Part shown: in pieces, positions 44,968-56,100 of the stretch
Layout of the letters: each line of letters opens with the position of its first letter
Numbering within the stretch: position 1 is the first letter of the stretch
Origin: Sphaerolaimus hirsutus
Taxonomy: Eukaryota > Nematoda > Chromadorea > Monhysterida > Sphaerolaimidae
Direction: 5' to 3'
NCBI GenBank assembly: GCA_964036195.1
Contig: OZ038459.1
Span: forward strand, 1,113,206-1,177,205
DNA length: 64,000 nucleotides
The notes under the pieces: generated by a model
Seen by the model: only the letters and a program-made list of their open reading frames with translations
What the model was told of the DNA's origin: nothing
The model's database searches: none
Program-made: the position numbers and the translations under genes

Positions 44968-45808
44968 TAGGGATGGCCCCAAAAGGTTTTTTTTCAAATA
45001 GGGTTTAAAATAAAATCGTTTTTTCAAAAGCTCCCAGATATTGTCATGAGTCAACATATACAGGTAAATCAGACAGGTGCAGGGGTCTCCAGGATTTTGG
45101 CCCTCGCGGGGCTGGATATATAGCGAATCGCTCCTCCGAGGGATAAATAGCTGGAAAAATTTTCTGGGGGGGGCTGGCGGGGGGACAATATATAGGCTTT
45201 TTCAAGGTTAAGAAGGCAGAAAGGGGAAAAAAATCGATAATAAACAGTTAAAAGTAGCCAAAAGTAGGTATAAAATGGCTAAAAATATGTATATAACCGT
45301 GTATAAAACCGGAAAGCACGATTTTGATGGTGAAAAAACTATAAAAAGGTGCGAAAATTGGTGATTTTGAGCGAAAATTGGGGCAAAATTTCTCAAAAAC
45401 CACTCCAGATAGATAGATAGCTGAGCAATTTGGGGGGGGGGGGGGGTTTGGGGGTAGTAGCCAAAATTTTGCCTCGGATAGATAGATAGCTGAGCGGCCT
45501 CCGGGATAGATAGATAGCTGGCCGATTTGGGGGGGGCAGCCCCCCCCCCCCAGCCCCCCCCCCCTAGGAGACCCCTGGACAGGTGACAGTACTTTGTGAT
45601 GTTTATATAGTCATAGAATGGCTGTAGTGTCATGGGATACCATTTTCTGTCAAATTTCTGTCAAAAATATCTGTTATGTCGACATATTACGGATATCGAA
45701 AAATTGCAAAATACATAGTGCTTAGTACTAAAAAATTTGGCCAAGGTTTTTAAAAAAACAACGTTTTTTATTTAGAAAAACCTCTGAAAAAATCCTTGGT
45801 GATCCCTA
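44968..45808. mobile_element. hAT-like element (TTTTTAAAA / AAACCGTTTT words) with a nested element
   Basis: The ends are TAGGGATGG and GATCCCTA. The flanking octamers GTCCTACC (44960-44967) and GTCCCACC (45809-45816) match at 7 of 8. It contains the 45080-45577 insertion. Confidence 0.75.
45080..45577. mobile_element. hAT-like element, GATAGATAGCTGAGC family (complete, nested)
   Basis: The ends are CAGGGGTCTCC and GGAGACCCCTG, with identical octamers GACAGGTG at 45072-45079 and 45578-45585. The subterminal parts repeat GGGATAGATAGATAGCTGG and long G or C tracts. A related copy without clear ends lies at about 46665-46950. Confidence 0.85.
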
Positions 45809-45841
45809 GTCCCACCCACCTTAATAACTCAAAAATTCTAG

Positions 45842-45895
45842 GCGTCTTGGAGGCAACCGTGCGCAGATCGCCGCATGCAGCAATGTGCAATTCAG
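45842..45895 (+). CDS. Candidate 54-bp exon
   Basis: It is bounded by TTCTAG and CAG|GTGCG and its length is divisible by three, so it would fit between the phase-0 exons at 44659 and 47143. The in-frame peptide (ASWRQPCADRRMQQCAIQ) is not helical in the way its neighbours are, so this is weak. Confidence 0.2.
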
Positions 45896-46105
45896 GTGCG
45901 AAAAGGCTGCCCAATTCCTGCGGGATAGCGTCAGTTTGGGAATTTGTATTTTTCCTTTGCACATTTTTTCTTTTTACCGAAGCTCGTAACTTTTTGTTTT
46001 AAAATGTTGAGTTTTCAACGCATGAGTTTGTCATTGTTGCTTTGCTTACGGCGAGATTTTTCCTTCACATATACTCGGAAGACACGATACTCTACAAACA
46101 GATAG

Positions 46106-46378
46106 GAGTTATGTCTTTGGCTGGCAGACGGCCAGCCGAGAACTTATGGAAGACGTGATGAAGACGAAGTGATGGCGATAGATGATGATCGGGACGAAAC
46201 TGATCACGTCATGATGGAGTGTTTCTTCCGGATAAATGTACGGCGTAATGTCATCCGAGTATACTACTTGACAGCTGAAATTACGACAACTGATAGATCT
46301 GTTTTGGACACATTTAAGTTTATCGGCGAATATCAAGACTTGACAGACTCTCCATCCCGGGAAACTCAAATGCGTTAA
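46106..46378 (+). CDS. Unrecognised open frame, possible exon
   Basis: An open stretch of about 90 codons after a stop at 46103. It is acidic at first (DEDEVMAIDDDRDETDH) and then hydrophobic and basic, with a stop at 46376. It lies between exons of the coiled-coil gene and is free of transposon words. I do not recognise it, and no convincing splice sites bound it. Confidence 0.25.
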   Translation, partial: ELCLWLADGQPRTYGRRDEDEVMAIDDDRDETDHVMMECFFRINVRRNVIRVYYLTAEITTTDRSVLDTFKFIGEYQDLTDSPSRETQMR

Positions 46379-47142
46379 AATGGATCAATCATCTCTTTAA
46401 ATTTCGATCGTCAACTAGTGTGCGTAGTAGGGAAGGGGTGGCAAAAACGTTGTTCATAAAACGTTTAAAAAACACGGCCATCCTAGTGTGTAGGGCCAGT
46501 CACTTAACGATATAGATATCAGATGTTCTCTCACAATTACTTTCGTCATCCAACATTAAAGTATGCTTGATACTCAATGAACAGGGTCAAGCCTATTACG
46601 CATGTAAACCCATCCCGCATGTAGACCCATTATAGACACATTATACCCGCTGTGGTAAGAGAGGGGGCGGGTGACCCCTCACCAAACCGCCCAGCTATTT
46701 ATCTATCCCTGGGACATGTTTTTGGCAACTTTCCCCTGAACACGCCCCCCCCCCGCGAATTGCCTAGCTATCTAGCTATCCGGAGCGCTTTTGAGCAATT
46801 TTACCCTATTTTTCACCCGAAATCGCTAATTTTCATACTTTGAATCTAAAAATAGATTTTGACCCTCGGGGGGGTAGGACACATAGCTGAGCGGCCTCCG
46901 GGATCGATAGATAGCTGGAAAAAATGGGGGGGGTGTTGCGGCGGCTTGATATATAGTCTTTTTCACGGTGTATAAGGAAGAAAAGGGAGGAAAATCGCTA
47001 AAAGTAGGTGAAAAAGGGCTAAAAATGGTTATATAAGCATATTAAAAATAGGTAGCTGAAAATAGGCAGTTAGACACATGAACTAGTGATTTTGGAGGTG
47101 CAAATCTATAAAAGGTTATGAAAAATGACAATTTTGATGCAG

Positions 47143-47471
47143 ATGAACAATACCGCGGCTGAGTACGAGGCAAAATTGGCTTCATTGACAGCAAGATATA
47201 ATTCACTCCTGGAGGAAACCGCCGCTCTAGTTCGAGGTAAATATGTGAAACGAGATCGACAACTATACTTTTTATTTTCTACCCGGGGTGAAAAAATCAT
47301 GGTTGTTTACCAGCTGTTTGATTACAAAAAAATCTGAGTGCACCCTTTAGTTTTTTAAGAACGTTAAAAAATATTTTTCAATTTTTTTTCTAAATATCAG
47401 GTGCTGAAGCTGGTCGACTTACCGAGCAACAGATCATGTCCCGCATCGCGCAGCTAGGCTCCGCCCACTGA
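47143..47471 (+). CDS. Last two exons of the coiled-coil gene
   Basis: Exon 47143-47236 follows TTTTGATGCAG and reads EYEAKLASLTARYNSLLEE; it ends CGAG|GTAAAT in phase 1. Exon 47401-47471 follows TATCAG, completes a Gly codon and reads AEAGRLTEQQIMSRIAQL before GSAH and TGA. Both are Ala/Glu/Leu-rich heptad-type sequence, consistent with the C-terminal end of a coiled coil with almost no tail. The phase-0 start matches the phase-0 end at 44659. I infer it is the same gene as 44216-44659. Confidence 0.55.
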
Positions 47472-47751
47472 TTTGGATACGGTGATCGTGAGATGGCCAC
47501 ACAGTCAATGTGTGCTGTTTTTGATCATTGCTCGTAAACTAAAACTTATTTTCATGGACACATTCTATGCGTGGGCTGGGAAGAGGCTGGTCCAACAAAA
47601 TTCAGTTGACTTTTTTAGTTGACCCTCCGTTTGGCAACTAAACTGTTGACAAGGAAACCCCCCCCCCCCGTCATGCCTTTACATTGAGTTGTGAAAGTTG
47701 TTTTGGTGCATTTTGTATTTATGTGGTGTGATGTTAATTTGAGCTTTCAGC

Positions 47752-49370
47752 TAGGGCTGAGACGATATAAACACCTTCCCGATCAAGTCCGGCCCCCCAT
47801 TTTTTATTTTACTTCTGACGTCCTATCTCCAGTTCTAGGACGCGCCAGAAGCTGAAACTTGGGGTAGATATTGGCGCAGCCCCCCTCTACTTCGCATGAA
47901 TTGGAGGGGTCGCGGCGACCCCCTACAGGGTGGGTGACCCTAAGTGCAAAAAAATTTCGTGGCTTTTTAGTGTCCCACACAGGTCCGGCCCCCACTGATT
48001 TCTTGCACTGCGGGTGCTGTACCTCCAGCTGTGGGAGGGGTAAAAATCTACAATTTTGGGGATGTGTCGCCAACACCCATCCCCTACTATACACTGGCCA
48101 GGCCGTTTTTGGCAACTCACCACAGTGTGGGGTGCAGCATTCAAAATTTATCAAAACATTACTGTCCCACACAGGTCCAGCAGCCAATCGAATTTTAAAA
48201 AATAAACACCTGTGTTGTTTTAACACTAAAGTGATTGATAATGTCAAATAAGCATTAAATATCCTCTATAAATATCTTATCCCACCGAAAACTGCCCACC
48301 ACACGAACCAATCCCCTAAAGTGGCTGACAAAAAATCAATTTTTACAACTTTTTTATTAGACACTTGAACTGTTGGTTTACAATATTTTATAGAGGAGGG
48401 TTAAGGCTTTTAAGTTGTGTAAAAAACCTTAGCTCCAAAAAGCCTTCATAAGAAAATTTGCTTGGGGTAAATTTAAAATTGTAAATTTTACTTATTTTTG
48501 TTCCTGCAATGATGTCATTTTTTTCAAATTTTCTTATGAAGGCATTTTGGAGGCAAGGGTTTTTACACAACTTGAAACCTTGAACTCTCCCCTAAAAATT
48601 ATTGTAAACCAGCAGTTCATGTGTCTAATAAGAAAGTTGTAAAAAGTGATTTTTTTGTCCGCCACTGGACAGGATGGGTTCATGTGGTAGGCAGTTTTTG
48701 GTGGGATACGATATTTATAGAGGATATTAAATGCTTATTTGACATTATCAATCACTGTAGTGTTGAAACAACACAAAAGTGCTTATTTTTTTAAATTCAA
48801 TTGGGTGCTGGACCTGTGTGGGACAGTAATGTTTTGATAAATTTTGAATGCTGCACCCCACACTGTGGTGAGTTGCCAAAAACCATCTGGCCAGTGTAAA
48901 GTAGGGGAGGGGTGTTGGCAACACATCCCCAAAATTTTAGATTTATATCCGTCCCACAGCTGGAGGTACGGCACCCGCAGTGCAAGAAATCAGTGGGGGC
49001 CGGACCTGTGTGGGACACTAAAAAAGCCACGAAAATTTTTTGCACTTAGGGTGACCCACCCTGTAGGGGGTCTCCGGGATCCCTCCAATTCAAGCGCAGT
49101 AGAGGGGGGTTACGCCAATATCTACCCCAAGTTTCAGCTTCTGGCACGTCCTAGAACTGGAGATAGGACGTCAGAAGTAAAATAAAAAATGAGGGGCCGG
49201 ACTTGATCGGGAAGGTGTCTATGATATCGCATATTTTTTCTCAAACTCAATATTTTTTCTCAAACTCAATATTTTGTATCGATTTGGACCCTCTCGATAT
49301 CGATATTCGATATGCAATATGAAAAAGGTCGATATTCTATACAATATATCGTTTCATCCCTACTTCCGCG
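47752..49370. mobile_element. GATATCGATAT word element holding a large palindrome
   Basis: The outer ends TAGGGCTGAGACGATAT and ATATCGTTTCATCCCTA look like another hAT-like word-repeat family, but the flanking octamers do not match well. The palindrome at 47772-49223 is inserted in it. Confidence 0.5.
47772..49223. mobile_element. Large palindromic (foldback) element, arms about 600 bp
   Basis: The ends are CACCTTCCCGATCAAGTCCG and its complement at 49200-49223. The whole of each arm is mirrored, with an inner hairpin near 48430-48570. ORFs of 113-147 codons on both strands are mirror images of one another and not genes. A diverged single-arm relative is visible at about 62930-63260. Confidence 0.82.
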
Positions 49371-50116
49371 TGCTATTCTTGCGATTTGGAATGGACTGAT
49401 TTTTTATTTCTGTGCGTGCGCGAAATTTGATTGGTTTGATCGGAATTTTTTAATCATATTTAACTGATTACTGGAAGACATGTGTATTTAAATATTGATG
49501 AAGTAAACAGCACCCCACATTTTCCCAAATTTCATTCATGCTTGGACAACACATTGCGAAGATAATTTAATACTTAAAAGATACGAATACTCCTGTATAA
49601 TATCATGTAAATACACAAACTTTTGTGCCGCAGTGTATGTTTCTGAAAATGTCTGCAGCGCACAATTGATAAAGTAAACTTTTTGCCAGTAGAATTTTTG
49701 CTTATCATTGTTTGGGGGCACTTGAACTCCGTTATCACATGTCGGGTACGATCTGGTATACTGGGCGGACATGATACTCTGCCCTCGCACTCATTTATGT
49801 CTCACGTTGGAAGCGTGCCAATGATGAGCAAGCATGCGATTTTTGAGTAAAAGATGAAAAAATCATTGTTGTGAAAAAGTAAACGAATATCCTTATAACA
49901 GAGATGACTTTGTTCAACTTTCTGTGAAAATCGCATGCGTAAACGATCGTTGGCACGCTTCCAGAGGGAACCACGCGTGCAGGGTGTAAAGATACTGGGG
50001 TATAGCTAGGCGGTTTTTTGTCCATTCTAGGCAATTTATTAGGGGCCGCTGAAATTTTCGGCGGTTTTTCTTAAAAGACATTTACCCACCCGGAAGAAAA
50101 ACTTTTCTAAAAAAGT
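49371..50116. other. No gene; MITE copy at 49738-49993
   Basis: Contains copy 2 of the TTGGCACGCTTCCA family (CCTCGCACTCATTTATGTCT ... CACGCGTGCAGGGTGTAAAG). The last 100 bases are the presumed 5' leader of the aminopeptidase gene; no TATA box stands out. Confidence 0.55.
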
Positions 50117-53100
50117 ATGAAACATCTTTGTGCTGTCCTACTGTTGGTAGTTTACTCAATATCCGTCAATGGACATTATCCATCAGAATTGACTGAAACC
50201 AATCCACTAAAACCCCCAGAGGAGTTACTCAAGACTAGGATACCCCAGACATTGTATCCAAATTATTATGTTATTTGGTTTGTCTTTCTGTTTTATAACA
50301 ACTGCAGAAAATATACATTTACAGTGTTATAATAACACAATGCCAGGTTGAAGCCCTATTTTCCATCGAATGTTACGTATCCAAAAGACCGAGAATTCAC
50401 GTTCGACGGCAAGGTGAGACATTTTGGTTTATGGTGGAGTATCAAGTGAAATTGTGTTTTGGGGTGGGGCAGTCTAAGTTGACAATTTGTGTATACCTAA
50501 TTTGCAAACTTAATTTTGTTTTTAGGATTACGTATTTTCATAATTCACGTAACTTCCATCTCCCTATTGGTTGTCGGCCATTGGGTTCAGTTTTTTACTA
50601 AAACATAGATTTTGGTGCTAGCGCCAAAGCAAAATGGCACCAAGAGCGCCATGACACTGCTTTGGCGCCAGCACCATATTCTAAATTTTGAGTATGTACG
50701 CAACTAAACTTATCAACTAGTGTGCGTGCTGCCATAAATTCAGGTGGTACCTAGACAGCCTTACGTGGCGAGAATTCAGACTTTTCAAGTTTTTTATCAC
50801 TGGAGTTTACTTGCCCCTTGACTTGTCACTTATTATTCAACTTAAGTACCACTTGCAATTTGTCACCTGTTCACTTAAGGAATGCGTGCCAGTTACGTGA
50901 TGATCCACTGAATAGTTATTGAATCGACCATTTCAATTTCTTCGTGTCGCCAGGGTTGTCCATCAGACAGTTTCAATTTTTCTCTTAAAAAATTATGGGA
51001 GCAATTTTTCACGGCTAAATTTTGTTGTTGAAAAGTTCCTTATTTCGCGCCAAAAAGTATCACATTTGCTCACTTGAAAGTCACTTTGCCCTACTTTTCA
51101 TCTTCCCATCCAAACAGATCACCATCAATGTGACCGTTGCATCGCCCACGCGCAACATCACGCTGAATGCAAAAAATTTGACATTTGACAATGCCGCCGC
51201 CGCTGTGTGTGCTCAGGATGGAAGGCAGCTAACAGTTACTAAGGTAGTTTTTCATGGACCATTTTGAGCGGATACAGTTAAGGTGCTGGTGCAAATCGTA
51301 ATTCTGGGAAATGCCTTCGTTCGTGGTGACTTCGTGGCGATGTAAAAAGCGCCAGAACTTTGGCGCCAAACGCCAAAAGCGACATGGCGCTTTTCCGCCC
51401 CTAGCGCCAAGCTCTAATGGCGCCAGAGCGCCATGGCGCTTTTTGCTTTAGCGCGACCGCCAGCGCCAGCCATTTTGTTCCTGGCGCCACAGCAAAATAG
51501 CGACAAAAGCGCCATGGCGCTTTTTGCTTTGGCGCTAGCGCCAGCGCCATGGCGCCTTTACATCACTACTCCACGCTTTGCAACGAAAATAACATGTGAT
51601 GTCCCGTCTGAATAAAAAACCCAAACTTAATTCTCACACTTCATATCACATTATCATCACCAGGGAGCAGTCCCGCACCCTGTAAATTGTAAAGTCAATT
51701 GTCATGTAAAATGTCAATCAAAATAAAATACAAAATATTTTTTTTACTTTTGGCACTGCATGACAATTGAGAGATTTGTATGACATTTTACATTATACAA
51801 TTTTTCACACTTGACTTTATTACAGGGTGTGGGACTGTTACCAGGATGAACTTGATCAATTCTTTATCACGTGACTTTTTCATCAAGATATGGTAGTACT
51901 AAATATATATCCTCGATTAAGTCCCCCCTCTCGAATAACACCCCCCTGTTAGCTGACTGAGGAAAAAATAACTCCCCCTCGAATAACTCCCCCACTTTAC
52001 GGGTGACAAAAACGTCCATGTATGAAAGACGTTTCTATGTATGTTTTATTTAAAAGCAAAGTATTTTTTGCAGCTAATGTTCACTAGCATTGATTTCATT
52101 GCATGAATTGTGGAATTTCAACCCTTTTCAAACAATGTATTGATCATGTATGTTACTCAAGATTCTGATGAAAATAGAACACCCTACCCCTCTAATAACT
52201 CCCCCCTCTGGAATAAGCCCTCCCTTAAAAAGTTCTGATGAAAAATAACTCCCCGGGGGACTTATTTGAGGATATACGGTATTCTTTTTAAAGATAGCTA
52301 TAGCTATGACATGGCCAATCAGCGCGCAGCAAATCATTACGAGGTCATTGGGTGGCCTGTCGCATTTGCACATGTAAATCAATTTGCATGGGCCCTCAGT
52401 AGGGTTGGGAATTTCAAAATTTTCGGTTCCGGTTCTCGGTTCTCGGTTCTAAAAAATTTCGGTTCGGTTCTCGGTTCCTCAAAATTTTCGGTTCCGGTTC
52501 TCGGTTCGGTTCTTAAGTTCGGTTCCGGTTCGGTTCTTTCGGTTCCAAATTGTCAAAAATTTCGGTTCCGGGTAATGAAAAAGTCGGGTATCGGGTAATG
52601 AAAAAATCGGGAATAAGAAAATAATATGCGGAACAAAGGAAAAACAACATAAAACAACCTCCCCCTACAATTTTGCCCCTGTAGTGGCGGAATGGTGTCA
52701 TGGCGCTCGGGCCATTCATAGGCACCACGCCATGGCGCAATTGGCGCCAGACAGCCAAAACTTGGTGTGCATGTAAACCCAGTGTGCATGTAGACCCCTT
52801 GCTTCGGGGGCCAGGTACATATCCAGGATTTATGAGAATGGTGTATGTTTGTTTACTGAGCCTGCTGTATGGGAGGGGGATTCAGCCACCCGCCCTAGAG
52901 GTTTACCTACATGGTGACGAAATGGCATCATGGCGCTGGCGCCATTGGCATTGGTGCCAAAAATCTCTGATATGTATGTTTATACATGTACATATAGAGA
53001 GACTGGCACCCCACTTGCTGTATTTTTTGAGAGAATTACCAGTACGCTTACCAATGTACTTCTAAAATATCAGTGTGATGGAAAAATGTGGGAAAATGGG

Positions 53101-56100
53101 CCTACATGCGCACCAGGTTTACATGCGCACTGGCACAGACCCCCACAGACTGCTGTATATGGATTCGACATACATATACACATTTTAGGTGGGATCGTGA
53201 ACACATGAGGCTGCGCGACCGGTGAGATGAAATCACCGGTCACGTGAAGCAAGAACTGCGCGCTTGCGCGCAAAATTTTTGGACAAATGACCCTAAAAAT
53301 TGATGCCGGAAGTTACATTTCCATGCATATCCCTACTCTCACCCAGGAAGGGGGGAGGCGGCCGATTATTTTATAAAATTTCGGTTCTTTCGGTTCTTTA
53401 GTTCGGTTCCGGGTCTAAGTGCCGGTTCTCGGTTCCGGTTCGGGTATTTTTTTCGGTTCCGGTTCTCGGTTCTCGGTTCCAAAATTGTGCTCGGTTCTCG
53501 GTTCGGTTCGGTTCGGTTCGGTTCCCCAACCCTAGCCCTCAGTGTACCGATTTGCATAACACTCATGTCACAAACAAATGTGCAGCTAGCTGTGGATGCT
53601 GATAAAAGTCAAGTGATTGTGCATTTGGATGAAAACCTCCAGTTAGGTTCAACATACAATGTGTCCCTGGCGTGGGCGGGTAATATAAATGACTTCAAGA
53701 CAGCTAGCTTTTTCAAGACCGCTTATGTGCTACCAAATGAAGAGAAGAAGCAGTGAGTTGAGTGTCAGGTTCTCAATCTAATGGTTTGGTGTATTTTTAA
53801 CGACACTTTGCTGGTGCTCATTACTGTAAACCAATTAAAACCCACTACTCATCTATAAGATGTTGATTTGCATGTGTAAATTGACATACACAAAAATTTA
53901 CACATGCAAATAAAAATCTTCAATTCACACAAACACAAATATGAATGCTAGTCAAAAATTCTGCACTAATGTTTGTAAATATTCTTGTATTCATGTGCAA
54001 ATCGAAATCTTCATGTTTTTACATGAGTAACAGGTCTACTGAGTAACGAGTTTACATGAGTAACAGGTCTACATGAGTAACGAGTTTTCATGGGTAATAG
54101 GCGTCAGGCTTTTCAACTTATGTTTATATAGGTAAGCTGACTGGCAATCTGGTGGTTGAGATGACTGAAAAGTGGTTAACTGGGGGCACTCCCAGACCCA
54201 GTGAAGTGTGAAAGACCCTGTAAAATGTCAGGTGTCATGTAAAAGCCCCTGAAAAGTCTCATGTGTCATGCAAAGTGTAGAGGACTCTGTAAAGTGTCAA
54301 ATGTCATGTAAAGGACCCTGTCAAGTGTCATGCGTATTCAAATCTTATAGGATTGCATCCAAATATTATCTTTTTGTATCCAAATCTGAAAAAATAATAT
54401 AATAAGATTAGGATACAAAAGATACAATATAATAAGATTTAGATCCACATGACACTTTACAGGGTCTTTTACACGACATTTGACACTTTACGCGGTATTT
54501 TACGTGACACATGGCACTCACCAGGTCTTTTACATGACACATGATACTTTACAGGGTCTTCTACATAACACATGACATTTTACAAGGTCTGGAAGTGGCA
54601 CCTGGTCTAATTAACGTGTTTTTTTAGCTGAATGCCAAGGGGGATAATTTTTTGGCGGCGTAAAATGGGAGAGGGGTTTAATTGAAGGTTGAAGTATATT
54701 TTCATTATGATCTTTCCATAAAGCTGGATGGTTGCATCGCACTTTGAGGAGGGTGGCATGCTGCGATCTACAATGCCATCGTTTGATGAGCCAATGTACA
54801 AGTCGTTTTATCACCTGACTCTGCAACACCCCACTGGCATGAAGGCACTTGGAAATGGCATGGAATTGGCAACCAAAGATTTAGGGTTGGTCTTTGTTGA
54901 TTTATTGTGTGTGAAATTCAGTTTCAGTTTTCAGATGTTTTATATCTTTTATATTATGTTTTCAGTTGTGGCTTCACAAATATTGTGCGACATTTTTTCC
55001 GGTGGAAAAAGCACAATTTTAAAATAGTGCTTACATGAAAGTATAACAATAATTTCCGTAAGCAACTTGTCATAGATTGTCACAAATGGCCGGAAAGAAT
55101 TGAGCGCGCACAAAATTTCATAAACATCCATTTTTTTTTATTTGTCTTTGTGCTAATAATTTGATGTAAAACACGATACAACCACTCAGCACTGGCTGGA
55201 GCGAGACTTCATTCGCTCCATTGAAATCTCCGATGAGCTCCTATCTATTGGCGTTTGCCATTGGTGACTTTGTTGGTGTCCAGCGGGAGAACAAACATGG
55301 TGTTCTGGTCGGTTTCTCACCCAATCTTACTGTAACTCGTGTTTTGCGGTTACCGTTCCAAAATCATGGGAGATTTCTATAAAGATAAGAAAATACTTAT
55401 TTAAAAAACTTGTATTTATTTCTATTTTCTGATTTTTCCCGAGAGATTTTTTATATTTTTGTTTGATGAAAATAAAAACTTTCATTTATATTATTTATAT
55501 GTATTTATATGTTCTCTGCGTTTTTTTGTAAATTTTTTTAAATATTTTATTTTTTTACATATTTTCTGAGATTATATAAATTATATTTTCCGAAAAACAC
55601 CGATTTTACAATGGCAGTTGCGGTTAACATTCTTGCGATACCTAAGTATTGCTGGAATTTCTTCTAAATAAATGACGACCTCCCCATGGCGGTAAACTCA
55701 AATTTGTTGAAAATGGTTTATCAGGTTTCGAAATTCTAGTAACTAGTGTGCGTGGATCCAAAGTGACGCGAGGTTCAATATTTCAAAGGTAGGTACCCTT
55801 GTTGTTGCATACAGGTGCGCGTGTGGGCCTGGCCCGGTATGGAGCCTTACTTGGACTTGCCACTTGATGTGGGCTGCAAGGCACTTGACTGGTTTTCAGA
55901 CTATTTTGGCATTGATTTTCCGCTGGAGAAAGAAGGTTATATGGAGGGTTACAGCCTATAGTTATGGTATATTCTCGAATAATTCCCCCAGCGGATTTTT
56001 TTAATTAGGCAATGGGGTTATTTGAAGTGAGCAACGAATAATATACAGTATAATAATAAATATTGATTGGAGCTGTTCAGATGGAGTGAAGCATCAACCC

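Noticed and set aside
45395..45535. GATAGATAGATAGC microsatellite
   Set aside because: It is part of a bounded hAT-like element with an exact 8-bp target duplication, so it is not listed as an independent microsatellite.
47804..49185. ORFs of 113-147 codons on both strands
   Set aside because: They are mirror images of each other in a palindromic element and have no recognisable domain.
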